From Lonicera japonica (Eukaryota; Streptophyta; Magnoliopsida; Dipsacales; Caprifoliaceae): DNA of 64,000 bases. The notes under the pieces were generated by a model, which had not been told where the DNA came from, made no database searches, and saw nothing but the letters and a program-made list of their open reading frames with translations. The stretch covers positions 2,418,001-2,482,000 of the forward strand of contig CM038468.1 in the NCBI GenBank assembly GCA_021464415.1. The letters run 5' to 3'. Positions 22,239 through 33,599 of this stretch are shown piece by piece; the first letter of the stretch is position 1, and the number at the start of each line of letters is the position of its first letter. A program made the translations under genes and the position numbers.

Positions 22239-23308
22239 TTAACGATAGCACATAATTTTTTTTTCTTCAACAAGTACGAATAACTTAAGGGTTTTTTTTT
22301 CCTTTCCCTTTTTATATGGCCTAATAAGCCCTTGGTTTTAAACACACAATTTTAGGATTTATACAAAATAAAACATTATGACCAATATTAGTATTAGTTT
22401 TCGAAATACATTTAATTAAACACTACTTTATTACTATTTAATTTTTTGCGTGCTTGAGTAGATTTGTGATAAGGTTTTGATAAATATATTTAATTAATTT
22501 TATTGCACGTATTTATATTAATTGACTTTACCAAGTAAATGCTTTCACGTTAAAAATTGTATGTATTGTCACTATTGTAGCTATAGTTTGGTAAAAGATT
22601 CATGTCATACATTGGGCCAAGCCTTTCAGCAACAGAACTCAACTATCCATTGGGCCATGAGATCTAGAGAAACAAGCCTGATACAGCCAAAGCCCTAAAG
22701 GAGATCAATTATATAAAGAAGGCAAAGCAACAATCATCAATTGCTTCTTCTCTTTAGATTATTTTTCTCTTTTACTTAGTTCGATTAAATTAAAGACTTT
22801 GAAATTTTTTAATTATAATTTTATTCTTTTGATCAATTATATGCCAAGTTTTATTTTTATTTTACTTTCTATTATTTAATTTTTTGCGTGTTTAAGTAGA
22901 TTTGTGAGAAGGTTACAACAAATATATTTAATTTATTCAATTATATGTATTCATGCCAATTAATTTTACCAATTCAATACTTTCACGTTAAAACCAAGGC
23001 ACTAGCCGTATACATTTCACTTGATATCATCAAAATTAATATTGTGATGCTCTTAACAATACTCATTGTACGAGTATGTTGACTGCTTACCCAACTGACT
23101 CTTAACCCATAAAAATAGTAACTTAACCCAAGTCTTTTAGCCCAATAATATAAAGCTTTTGTAGAAATAGTTTTGGAACGGACAAAATTTTCTCCAATTA
23201 GTCGAAATGACAAGAGTCTTTAATTTTGGGAAATATGCAACAGTGCAACGCCCACGGAATATAGAGAAGAAAGTAGAAAAGGGAATGCAAAAAATAAAGA
23301 AGGGAGTG
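22239..23308. repeat. AT-rich dispersed-repeat region left of the Tat composite
   Basis: No gene is present. 22315-22440 repeats the block at 14310-14410. 22565-22870 is a copy of a dispersed unit with cattgggccaagcctt, agccctaaaggagatc, attatataaagaaggc and ttcgattaaattaaag. Further copies of that unit lie near 21271 (partial), 44870, 45213, 45870 and 46007. Confidence 0.65.
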
Positions 23309-24845
23309 TGTGAGAATCCACAAATGCGACCCCCGGGTCTCGTTCCCGTCGTTGGTCGTCTGAAACGTCAGAACGGATTCCGTCGTTCCATTTGCTTCTA
23401 TGGGAGTTAATAGTTCATATCGGGTGTCCCTATGTTCTATTTCTAGATGCAAAGGGGGTTCATTTAGAGTCGCCAGTACGTTTTACGAGAAAACAGACAA
23501 AACAGTTGTGTAAGAGAAAAGGCTACTCACAAGCCTTTCTTTACACGTTTGTCCACGAAACCAGGATTTTATAGGGTTTGGGAACTATATTACGGTTTAA
23601 GAAGGTGTTAAGCACCCATTCCGCCCTTTCGGTCTCTAGTGGTCTTTTATATGTTTATTCTATATTGAAGAACTTGGATGCTTTTACTGACAGTCTACTA
23701 CTTTCTAAATGAAAAACCCAAATTTCTGGGGAAAACGGAAAAAGGGATAAAAATCTTTGTGTTTCGAGATCCAATGTTTTATTTTGAAAGACGTAAATAT
23801 AAGTGACAAAAGTTGTTTTTCTTTAGAGAGGGCTTTCCGTTTTATTTCTCAGATAACGACGGTTTTCCTCGGGTTTGGATTTATTTTGGAGAAGTTTTGG
23901 ACCTTGTATCAGAACTAATTCAATATAGAATTAGAACTCTTGAGGGGAGTTCTACCAAACATATCACAATCTATGAAACAGATAGGATATACCGGATTTC
24001 TAATTCCTAAGTAAGTTTTACTGGTCCGGGATTTGAAAATAGAATTTTATCCGGATGATAATGTACTTACTCTTCTGATTTTGCAAATGGTTTTATCAGG
24101 GTCTTTTGTTTTGAAAACTGTAGACTATTTGTAACTTGGCAATAAGTTTATTCAAATAAAACGTGGACAAAACAACAGAGGTAAAACAAGTCACAGATAT
24201 CTAATGTTAAATACTAGAAGAGACTTTCTTTACCTTCCCAACGAGAATAATAATAAGAAAGAAAATATAATACGGTAGAGAGATCTCCGGCGATGATGAT
24301 CTTTTCCTTCTCCAAATATTTTCGAGAATTTGATTCCAGAAACGGGACACCTCGAGTGTCGAGAATAGATTCGATAATTCTTCAAAAATAAGACGATAAT
24401 CGAGAATACTTGTCGAAAGACTAGAAAATAAGATATAAGCCAATAATTCTTTAATCCTAAGTTTCCATCTTGAACCTTTGGGGTTGTTGGCCTATTTATA
24501 CTGCTCGGGGAAGATTGTCGCGCGACATTTCCCCAAAAGGGGCAAGTATCACGGGACAATGTGTACCATGCCGCGCGACAAACGGCTGAAGTGATGTTTC
24601 TGACAGACTGATGTGTCAGAGAGTGGATGGTCTGGTGTCAGGAGGGATTGTCGCGCGACATAAGGGGGATTGTTGCGCGCCATACCCATTTGTCGTGCGA
24701 CAATGTGTCTTAAAAATAGGTTTGTTTTGGCCAACAAACCCTTTCAGGGCAGTTTCGGGTGTTCGAGTGGGTTCCGGACTCCAAAAACAGCACTTATCGA
24801 AGGTCGTTAGGGTTCTTGCGGGGGTCACGGATCGGGGTGTCTACA
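23309..24845 (-). repeat. 3' LTR of the outer Tat element (subfamily B, 1537 bp)
   Basis: TGTGAGAATCC to GGTGTCTACA. It shares with 42686-44225 variants absent from subfamily A, such as ggtctcgttcccgtcgtt and gttcatatcgggtgtccc. Only a weak purine stretch (GAGAGGGTT on the minus strand) stands where the polypurine tract should be (24846-24854). Confidence 0.92.
24493..24702 (-). promoter_or_regulatory. U3 promoter palindrome cluster of the left LTR, partly decayed
   Basis: The TATA box is on the minus strand at 24493-24500. Palindromes lie at 24516-24527 and 24649-24660 (perfect), and at 24691-24702 (TGTCGTGCGACA). Decayed copies are at 24547-24558, 24569-24580 and 24671-24682. Most changes are C/T or G/A transitions. 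Confidence 0.7.
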
Positions 24846-25057
24846 AACCCTCTCGACTCAAGCTCCTTGCTTGCAAGGAATTGAGGCGACTGGAAGAGAC
24901 CATGATCTATGGCTCCTGCAAGAACTCTAAGGAAGTGTGCGTATGCAAAAAAGTGTTCGTGAGTGCCTTTGGAGAGGGATTTGTGTTTGGTTTTGCCTCC
25001 GGTGAGGGCTTTTGTTACCTCATTGCCTCTTTCGAGGACTTTCATTTGCTCCACTCG

Positions 25058-25492
25058 CCTCAGATGGGAGGACTACCTTTTGTTCCACTTTGCGCCTCAG
25101 GTGGGAGGACTACCATTTCTCCCCTGTGCCTTTCTGGGAGGGCTTTGTTCTTCTCGCCTCAGGTGGGAGGACTACCATTGCTACACTGTGCCCCTCTGGG
25201 ACGGCTTCGCCTCAGGTGGGAGTACTACCATTGCTACACTGTGCCTCTCTGGGAGGGCTTTGCCTCAGGTGGGAGGACTACTATTGCTACACTGTGCCTC
25301 TCTAGGAGGGCTTTGTTCTTCTCGCCTCAAGTGGGAGGACTACCATTGCTACATTGTGCCTCTCTGGGAGGGCTTTTGATCTTCTCGCCTCAGGTGGGAG
25401 GACTACAATTGCTACACTGTGCCTTTCTGGGAGGGCTTCGCCTCAGGTGGGAGGACTACCATTGCTACACTGTGCCTCTCTAGGAGGGCTTC
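25058..25492. repeat. minisatellite, eight 53-63-bp units, in the element's 3' untranslated region
   Basis: Units begin cctcaggtgggaggactacc at 25058, 25095, 25157, 25210, 25263, 25325, 25388 and 25441, with variable ends (gagggcttcg or a longer form with gttcttctcg). The long ORFs here (24611-25483 and neighbours) merely translate the repeat. Tandem arrays of this kind in the 3' untranslated region are known in Tat/Ogre-type elements. Confidence 0.9.
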
Positions 25493-25499
25493 CGTTCTG

Positions 25500-26400
25500 T
25501 AAAAAGAAAAGGAAATTGCCTCTGGGAGGGCTTTTGTGAGTATTTTCGCCTCTGGCGAGGGCTTGTGTTGTACTCTAGTCAATTTGTTTGTTGTCTCTCT
25601 TAGACTACTAGAGTGAGAGAGAAATTTTTGTGATGGTGAAAAGAGCTTCTTGGGGTCTAATCTTTATCTGGATGTCCGTTTTCCTGTATCTTTCTGAACT
25701 TTACTCTCATGTTTTCCTCGAGTGAAGATACTTCTCTCTGAAGGCAGTCTTCGGATTTCTTTTGCTCTCCGTAGAGTGATGGTTCGAGGTTTTCCAAACC
25801 ATCTCTTCTATATCGTGCTGAAAAGAAAATTTGTTTGAAAGTTCAATCTCTAATCTCTGTTCTCTTCTTAGTTTTCCCTTTTGGTGGGCCCACATCGTAT
25901 TCTATTTTTCGATGCCCTTATTTCTCCCTTTTTTGGGAAAGACTTTTCCTGGCCTTCTCTGTTTTTGACTAGGAGTCTTTTTATCCCTTTGTCGTGATCA
26001 GGAGCCTTACTCACCCAAAACGAAGCCCTGAGCCGGTTTTGGCCTAACTGTCACTTTTGGTGTGGCTCTCCCTGTCACTCTGCATTTCTGTTTCTCTCAC
26101 TTGCTCTAGGCGCTCATGCGGGTTCTTTCTCTTTTCTACTCTTTCAATTTTTTCTATTCCCGTCTTATCTTTGATATTTTGCTTTTTATCATTGATGGTT
26201 TTGGTCCTTCTTGGGAGATCAGAGACTACTTTAACTATTTGTATTTGTTCTCGCATTTTCGGAGAGATGATTTGGAAGTCTCTTCGTCGAATTTTTCATC
26301 CTGGGTGTGCGGTATTTAGCAAGTTTTTCGAAAACTGTTTCTCTGAAGTACCTCTGCAGGAGATAAAATGAGACAAAAGTAAAAAAAATAAGGGGAGGGG
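25500..26400. other. untranslated DNA between minisatellite and antisense promoter
   Basis: No ORF with recognisable domains is visible. A few regletter phrases (gcctctgggagggctttt, gcctctggcgagggctt) at 25510-25570 are degenerate tails of the minisatellite. The remainder is T/C-rich and shows no feature I can name. Confidence 0.5.
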
Positions 26401-26407
26401 ACTAATA

Positions 26408-26490
26408 TGTCGCGCGACATTTCGGTGCAGAGCTCATTGTCGTGCGACAATGAGTCTGTTTGTCGCGCGACAAACTGGTGTATTATATAT
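26408..26490 (+). promoter_or_regulatory. promoter of the antisense PMD gene with three palindromes
   Basis: Palindromes lie at 26408-26419 (TGTCGCGCGACA), 26438-26449 (TGTCGTGCGACA) and 26461-26472 (TGTCGCGCGACA). A TATA-like tattatatat follows at 26481-26490. The start codon is at 26628, leaving room for a leader of about 110 bases. The motifs are those of the LTR promoter, here placed in front of a gene on the other strand. Confidence 0.65.
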
Positions 26491-26627
26491 GCCCTTTGCT
26501 GAGCTCATTTCACCTCATTCTCTCCTTTCTCTTTCTCTCTCTAGCTCTCTTTCTCTCTTCTCTCAAGCGCGGAAGCCCTACCGCTTTTTTGATTTTTCGA
26601 CTTTCTCACTACTCTCTTTATACACAG

Positions 26628-29600
26628 ATGGACCCTGCCCAGCCTGATAGACTGGAGGGTGACCAGGAGGAGGTCACTTTTACCGACGCTCAGGGCGTTC
26701 TCCGTTGCAGTCCTCACCACGATGATTGGGCGGACCTTGACTGGTATGGTGAGGACGGGGTGGACCGTGGTCAGGCGGTGTTCTACCGAGACGTCACCCG
26801 GGCTACTCCAGTCCCGGATGTTCCGTGGCTCTTGATGGAGCCTGTTTCTCACGAGATCCGTGGACGGTCTTTGGTTTGTCTTCTTTTCGTGTATTTATCT
26901 GTTCTATTATTTCCGTCGTTTCCTGCATATATTTTGGACAATGTTAGTATGCATGCCTAGAAATAACGTTCGATTTAGCGAACACATACTTTTACCTGTG
27001 ATACCTCTTAGGTTTTGAAAAATTACATAATTTTACCCCTATAACCCTATAACTCTCATAATTACACCAAAGTACCCTCAAGTTTGGAAAATTACATATT
27101 TTTACCCTTATAACCCTATAGCTCTCATAACTACACCCAAGTACCCTCAGGTTTGGAAAATTACATAATTTACCCCTATAACCCCATAACTCTCATAATT
27201 ACACCAAAGTACCCTCAGGTTTTGAAAATTACATAATTTACCCCTTTAACTCCATAACTCTCATAATTACACCAAAGTACCCTCAGGTTTTGAAAATTAC
27301 ATAATTTACCCCTATAACCTTATAACTCTCATAATTACACCAAAGTACCCTCAGGTTTTTGAAAATTACATAATTTACCCCTATAACCCCATAATTCTCA
27401 TAATTGCACCAAAGTACCCTCAGGTTTTAAAAATTACATAATTTACCCCTATAACCCCATAACTCTCATAATTACACTAAAGTACCCTCAGGTTTCGAAA
27501 ATTACATAATTTACCTCTATAACCCCATAACTCTCATAATTACACCAAAGTACCCTCAGATTTTTAAAAATTACATAATTTACTCCTATAACCCCATAAC
27601 TCTCATAATTACACCAAAGTACCCTTAAGTTTAGAAAATTACATAATTTACCCTTATAACCCCATAGCTCTCATAATTACACCCAAGTACCCTCAGGTTT
27701 TGAAAATTACAGAATTTACACCTATAACCCCATAACTCTCATAATTACACCAAAGTACCCTCAGGTTTCTCATATTTTATATTCCCGCTTTGTCTGCAGT
27801 GGGTCGGCCGAGGTTGGGATTCTCCCAACACTATTTTCTTAGAGTGGCGACAAGCTCCGGCCCCCGTCAAGGAGTTGCTTCTTGCGACTCCTTTTGGTTC
27901 TCTCTTTGACGCCTTCCCGGAGCGGGTATCTAGGGCGGCAGTTTTGGTGTTGGCGCTGGCCTCCCATTGGTGGGATACTACTCATACCTTCCACTGGAGT
28001 TGGGGCGAGATGAAGATGACCCCTCTCGACTTATTTGCTTTGACCGGGATTCCTTTAGGGGGAGTCCCCGTACAGATCGATGTCCCTTTGCGTCTAACAG
28101 CAGAGGGTATTGTGGGTGCACTTGGAGGGTTCCCAGAGCGACGGAGTTCCGGTGATACAATTTCCTGGGCGGTATTGGTTACGCGGCTGGCGACAGAGAG
28201 AGCCCGGTTAGTTGCTTCAGGGGTGTCGTTGACCCATCAGGAGGCGCGCCAGTATGCATGCGTCCTTCCTCTACTGATGCTCCATGATCTGTTCGAGGCC
28301 CGTGGGGGGGGGACATGGCCCATCTTTGGTGGCTGTCCTATCTCTGGGATTTCAGTATTATGTTCGATTACGATTGGGGTGGCTTTATTCTTGTCGTCCT
28401 TTATAATGCTATGGACCAGGTTTCCCGCCAATTGGCCCTGAACCTCAAGGGCTTTTCTTTGCTGTGGGAGGTATATACTTTTGTCCCTTTATCTTTGCTT
28501 CAGTCCTTTATATATTACCTGTTGATTGTTGCTGATGTTCTCTATTTTTCCTCTTCAGAGTTGGTTCGCGGCGTATACCCGTCTGGGTTGCGCCTAGGTA
28601 GATCTCCTCGTTGAAAATAAGGATCAGTTTTCCCTTCTCCGCCGATTCATTGCGGGAAACTATAGGGCTCCCTATGTATACCGGACTCAGGAGACCGGAG
28701 CTGCTGCGGTCCACGACCTGTTGGAGGAGCAGGTAAATGTCTTAGTATTCTTTTCTTTAATAAATAGTAAATGGAATATGAATAACTGAAATAAAATTTT
28801 GTTCTTTTGTTTTAGATTGAGTGGGCCCCCTGGGGTGATATAGGTCTTTATTTTGGATATGGTCGCGCTCTGACCGCCTCGAGGACCAGGCAGTTGATTA
28901 GGGACGACTATGGCCTCTATTTCTATCTGGGCGAGAGAGTTATCCGTCAGCACACACCGGCTTAGTGGCCCCGAGTTCCTTTATTTCCACCGGTCCTGAT
29001 GAGACGGACGGGCGAGATTGACCCAGTGACGGTGCAGGCCTTGGTTGACGGGCTCGGCTTTTAGACGTTCATCGAGGAGGGTGACTACACTGCCTTTGCT
29101 GCATGTTATTTGATGAGAGAGACGAAGGGGACTCGGGGACGGGTCTTTTACGAGAGATACTGGGCGTTGGGGGGTGATCCCAACTACATACGAGGACAGA
29201 CTCATTTGTCCCGGATGGTCCCTAGTCATCTGCCACCTGTCCCCGATCAGAGGGATATCATTTTGGATTCTGACGACGATGACCCCGAGGGGAAGAGGGG
29301 TATTCCTGCTGGTGCTGAAGGAGGCGATGATAGGCCTGAGGGTGGTGATGATAGACCTGAGGGCAGCGAGGGAGGTGGGACAGCGGCAGTTCTTGAGCAG
29401 TCGTCTCAGACGACACCTATGGAGAAGCAGCGTGCTAAGGGTTTTGAGTTCCCTACCGGTTCATCAGCATCTCCGAGGGCTATTTTTTAGGCTGCTGAGG
29501 GAGGGGCAGCAGATTTTTCGGAGCGATCTTGGGAGCCTGCGGACTTCGGGGTCGACTATGAGCAGTTTGGGCGGCTCTTGCTGCTGCCACTCTTTCTAGT

Positions 29601-30396
29601 GGTGTCCCCCCTTTGAGAGCGACAGCCGTCGTGGATCCTCCCGGAGTCCGCACTTACGCTACGCTGACTCTACTTTCGTCGGCTGCTATGGGCCCTCCGG
29701 CTCGTTCTCCCAGTCTTGGTGGCTCGTCTTCTCATGCTCCTTTGTTCCCGATTCGTGAGGAGGGTGGATCTACCTCGGCTGCTATACCGGTGGATTCGTC
29801 CATTCATCAGGTAGATTGCTGCCACTTTCTCGGGACATATCTTATGTCGGTGTCGGTCTACGTCGATATACGATGCCCAAGTATCCTCTTTCTGAGGATA
29901 CGTTCGATTACTTGGGTGGTCGTCCTGATGACGAGGTATATTCCTTTTCTCTTCCCTCACTATTTTTTTATATCCGTGTTTATTTATTTTAACTGTGCTG
30001 ATTCCCTTTTCTTTTCTTTTCTTTTCCAGCGGGTGAGCGTGCGTGTAGCGGATCTGAGGGCTTGGCATTCCTAGTATCTCTACAGCTGGAACCTGCTCCA
30101 GTACGTTGGTCGAGACCCCACGATATACATGCGCGACTATTAGAGGGCGATCGATGTTTTCCTGCAGGCGGACGACCCTCTGTCCTCTTCTCGTGCTCGA
30201 ACGGAGTCCCGAAAGAGCACTAGTCGGACATCTAAGCGATCTCGGTCCTCGGTGATACACCCCACGGACCGATCCAGTCGACGGGGCCTTCTCAGGCAGC
30301 AGTTCCTTCTCACCCGGATATTCCAGCAGTCGATCCTACTCCGGAGGAGGGTTCTGGTGACAGTGGTAGCGTGTCGAAGCGCGCTAGGATAGATTA
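26628..30396 (+). pseudogene. plant mobile domain (PMD/MAIN-like) gene, antisense in the Tat element, with introns
   Basis: The start is ATG at 26628 (MDPAQPDRLEG). Exons are inferred from GT/AG borders with preserved phase: 26628-26873, 27800-28470, 28559-28732 and 28816 onward, with further coding pieces to about 30396. Exon 2 has WVGRGWDSPNTIFLEW, LVLALASHWWDTTHTFHW and GEMKMTPLDLFALTGIPLGG, the start of the aminotransferase-like plant mobile domain. Later exons give FDYDWGGFILVVLYNAMD and FIAGNYRAPYVYRTQE. The frame is broken by a 9-G run (28304-28312) and by TAG stops at 28595, 28963, 29062 and 29488. PMD proteins such as MAIN/MAIL1 act in the nucleus in plants, and the domain is also known from transposable elements. 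This copy is probably dead. Confidence 0.8.
27004..27770. repeat. ~68-bp minisatellite, about 12 units, within PMD intron 1
   Basis: Units contain ccctcaggttttgaaaatta, cataatttacccctataacc and ctcataattacaccaaagta. They repeat regularly from about 27004 to 27770 with few changes. The array fills most of the 926-bp intron (26874-27799). Confidence 0.92.
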
Positions 30397-30725
30397 GTTT
30401 TCTTTTCCTGCATTTAGTTAGTTCAGACAGATATGTAGTTTTTATTTTTAGACATGTAGATAGAATTTTAGTTTTAAAAACTATTCTTTTATTGGATTTA
30501 TGAAAAAATCTTTATTTGTGTCTGATGATATACTTTTATTCTCTACCTGTGAAAAATATATTTATATGAATCAGTAATTTTTAGGAGCCAAACCTTGTAA
30601 TGCAGTGATACTTAGGGTCCCTGCAAAAGAACAAAGTGAGCACAAATGTATTCAGAAGTAATTCTTTTGGCAAGAATGACTCTTATGTGTAAGAAAAGCA
30701 AAAGTGGGGTGACACCAAAGGGGAT
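30397..30725. other. spacer between the two antisense genes
   Basis: T-rich sequence after the PMD coding relic. It probably holds that gene's 3' untranslated region. No terminator or polyadenylation signal can be assigned with confidence. Confidence 0.45.
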
Positions 30726-30804
30726 TGTCGCACGATAATCCCTCCTGGATATGGGTTTTTCGCACGACAAACAGGTACAGGTCCCTCTTTTTTTGCTATA
30801 AATA
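30726..30804 (+). promoter_or_regulatory. promoter of the antisense DUF7745-like ORF with two palindrome relics
   Basis: TGTCGCACGATA (30726-30737) and TTTCGCACGACA (30758-30769) are slightly decayed forms of the family palindrome. TATAAATA stands at 30797-30804, 39 bases before the start codon at 30843. Confidence 0.6.
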
Positions 30805-30842
30805 CACCCATTCTCCTTCCTTCATCCCTACACCTTCCCAAA

Positions 30843-32099
30843 ATGTTTTCTTATCGCACAAACTCTGATTTTTCTTATGTTAAAGCCCGAGATGCTCTGA
30901 TAACTTCTGAGAATGGTTTGAACTTTGGTGCATTCAGTCCTTTAGCGGGTTGGTGCCATCTTCATGTAGATTTTTTCTTTTTGCTTGGCGCTTTGTATTT
31001 CTGGAGCCCTGTTGATCATCTTTTCCGCTTCAGGCTAGATGAGCTCTGCCCGACTTACAAGGAGTTTTCTTGGCTGTTGCGTTCTGACGTCCGTCTCCTG
31101 ATGGCTGTTTTCATATAAGAAATTGGTCCTCGAGATATGCTGATTGCTCTGTTAGCCATTCCCCAAGCGGCCTGTGATGGTTTTATTATCGACGGGCTTC
31201 TTGACCTCCACAAAATGGTGAGGTTCTTTCATCGTTATGAAGAAAGAGCTTATTATAGTGTAGGACGTACTGCGGCGGCCTTGATCTGTCTTGTTTCTGA
31301 TATGTTACTGGTGGCGGGCTCTTCCCATGTTGATCCGACTATTCTGAGTTTGATTTACCATGCTAAGAATGGGGACTCCACAGTGCCCATCGTTCTTGCA
31401 GAAACTCTGAATGGCCCAGATGATCTTCAAAGGGGAGCTTCACCCTTCTTCAGGGGAAGCCCGTGTTTGCTATACATGTGGATGTTGGAGCATTTCCGAT
31501 CGGTAGGTTTCAACAGGGTTCAGCTTGACAACCCAACGCACTTTTTTCGTCGTCCCCTCTTTGGTGCTTTGACCATGTCTTCCTCTAATTAGACGGTGTG
31601 ATTTTCGGAGAATTTTTGGGCTATCTGGTGGAACCTTCCTTGGTGGAAGTTGAGGTCGATGGTGCTTAGTACAGGGGGTCAAAACTATATTCGGCTCTGC
31701 AGGCTCTGGTTTACTTCTTTTTATCTCCCAAGACGTCTTCTTCGGCAGTTCAACGTTCCTCAGGACATTCCCCTTGGTCTGAACAACTTCTCCTCTGAGT
31801 CTAAATTTGTGACCCCGCATGTTTCTTTATCGGTGGAGAGGATGTGGCGTGCTCGACTGACTCATCAGTTCAACTATGCTCGTTTCGGTATTACCAGGCC
31901 CTTCTGGGTTGACATCATCTGTTCTCGTTGGGGGTCTTTGGAAGGGGAGCTAATTAATGATCTCTTCCAAATGGAGTGGTTCCGGTTCATGGATTCTGAG
32001 CCTATAGAGGAGAACATTGTCTTTGCGTACCAGATCCTGGATGAGGCTCGAATTGATTTGGCTACGGAGGACCCTGCTTGGCCAACCCCTAGGGATTAG
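30843..32099 (+). pseudogene. DUF7745-like protein, antisense in the Tat element
   Basis: One reading frame of 418 codons runs from ATG 30843 to TAG 32097-32099. It is interrupted by TAA at 31116, TAG at 31590 and TGA at 31599 but shows no frameshift. Features match a plant domain of unknown function often found beside gypsy elements: GALYFWSPVDHLFRFRLDEL with PTYKEFSWLL near residue 50-80, VPIVLAETLNGPDD near 180, and SPCLLYMWMLEHF near 205. It sits between the PMD relic and the end of integrase, convergent with integrase. The role is unknown. The DUF7745 name is from memory of the pattern and needs a profile search. Confidence 0.65.
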
Positions 32100-32318
32100 G
32101 TTTTTCTGTATGCTGTATCTCCTTTGTAACTTTCGGTGTTCTGAATCACCTTAATAATATATGAAGGACTGTTTATGGGAAATAAGTTTCTTTACAAAGT
32201 TTAAACCGGGCCTGAAGTCACTTCTCAGGTTGCCTATGTTCCCCTTTTTGATTTTTTCAAAAACACAATTTCGAGTTGGGGCTCAGGTTTACGTAGTTCT
32301 TATCTATACATATTACAT
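32100..32318. other. spacer between the antisense ORF and the integrase stop
   Basis: About 220 bp separate two convergent genes. They hold the presumed 3' ends of both transcripts. An aataatatat phrase at 32153 could serve polyadenylation on the plus strand. Confidence 0.4.
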
Positions 32319-33520
32319 CTATTGGTAATACTTCTTCAGTTGATCTATGTTGACTGGTGAATGCAGTAACTGTCCGTCTAGGTCAGTGAGTATAGCGGCA
32401 CCCCCAGTGTCAATCTCTTTGACGATGTACGGCCCTGTCCACTTCTGCCCAAACTTTCTCCTCAGGTCTCTGGCTGGCTCTCGAATTTTTTTCAACACGA
32501 TGTCGTTCTTATTGATACCCCGAGTCTTTACTTTCTAGTTAAATGCTCGAGCAATTCTCTTCTGATATCCTTGGTGGTGGTACGCGGCTCTCAATTATCT
32601 AACAAGGCCAGCTCGTTATAACGTGCTTGGACCCACTCCAGTTCATTGACTTGATTCTCTAGCATTACTCTGAGAGAGGGGACCTCTAACTCAACAGGAA
32701 GGACTGCTTTCATCCCGTATGTAAGTGAAAATGGGGTTGCCCCGGTAGAGACCCTCTTAGTGGTGTGGTATCATTATAAGGCATATGGCAATTTCTCGGG
32801 CCAATCTCGACAGGTGTCGATCATCTTGCTTAGGATATTCTTCAGATTCTTGTTGGCAACTTCAACTGTCCCATTGGTTTGTGGTCTATATGGCGAAGAT
32901 CTGTGTCGGGTGATACCGTATTCCTTCATGACTGTATTAGCCTCTCCTTCGAAGTGAGTGCCGTTGTCTGAGATGATCTCGTGTGGGACCCCATATTGGC
33001 AGATGATATTTTGTCTGATGAATCGGGCAACCTTTCTGGCGTCAAGGGTTTGGAAAGACTCCTAGTCGATGGCCACTAGTATGAATTCATGGCCATTGCT
33101 TGCTTTGGGCGAAATCTTTCTAATGACGTCGATTCCCCAGGTTGCGAAAGGCCAAGGAGCAGTCATGTTGTACAATTCTTTCGGAGGAAGCTTTTGGGAT
33201 TTAGCATAGATTTGGCACTTGTGGCAACGGCGTACGTAGTTAACGCAGTCGTTCTGCAGGGTAGACCAGTAATATCCTTGCCTGATGATTTTTCGGGCAA
33301 GTGTATAACAGCTCATATGAGATCCACAATCATCCCATGTATCTGATCCATCACTTTGACAGACTCTTATTCAGTGAGACATTTGAGATGCGCTCCGTCG
33401 TAGTTTCTCTTATATAGCCTCCCGGCGCAAAGTATGAATCTTGATGCTAATCTTCTGAGCGTAACCCGGGTTCTCTTGTCTGCTTGCTCGGGATACTGGT
33501 GGTTCTTCAACAGGTTCCAG
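32319..33520 (-). pseudogene. integrase (composite element), broken
   Basis: On the minus strand the zinc-binding part (LARKIIRQGYYWSTLQND, VRRCHKCQIYAK) is followed by the core: GIDVIRKISPKASNGHEFIL with the first Asp at LVAID, then ISDNGTHFEGE with the second Asp, and RPQTNGTVEVANKNLKN with the Glu. The C-terminal GPY/F module reads FGQKWTGPYIVKEIDTGG and ends in a stop at 32319-32321. Stops after LVAID and LALLDN, and a frameshift after LEHL, disable it. Integrase inserts element DNA into the host genome. The end of pol is seen complete here, unlike in element 1. Confidence 0.87.
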
Positions 33521-33599
33521 ATGTCGTAAAATCAAGCGATTAAGTCCCCGTTCTCTTCATTCTCTACCTCAAGGGCCATGCAGTGTGCTGGTCCTGATC

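Noticed and set aside
24611..25483. 290-codon plus-strand ORF
   Set aside because: It starts in the LTR promoter and then translates the 53-63-bp minisatellite; the apparent Gly/Leu/Cys repeat protein is a by-product of the repeat.
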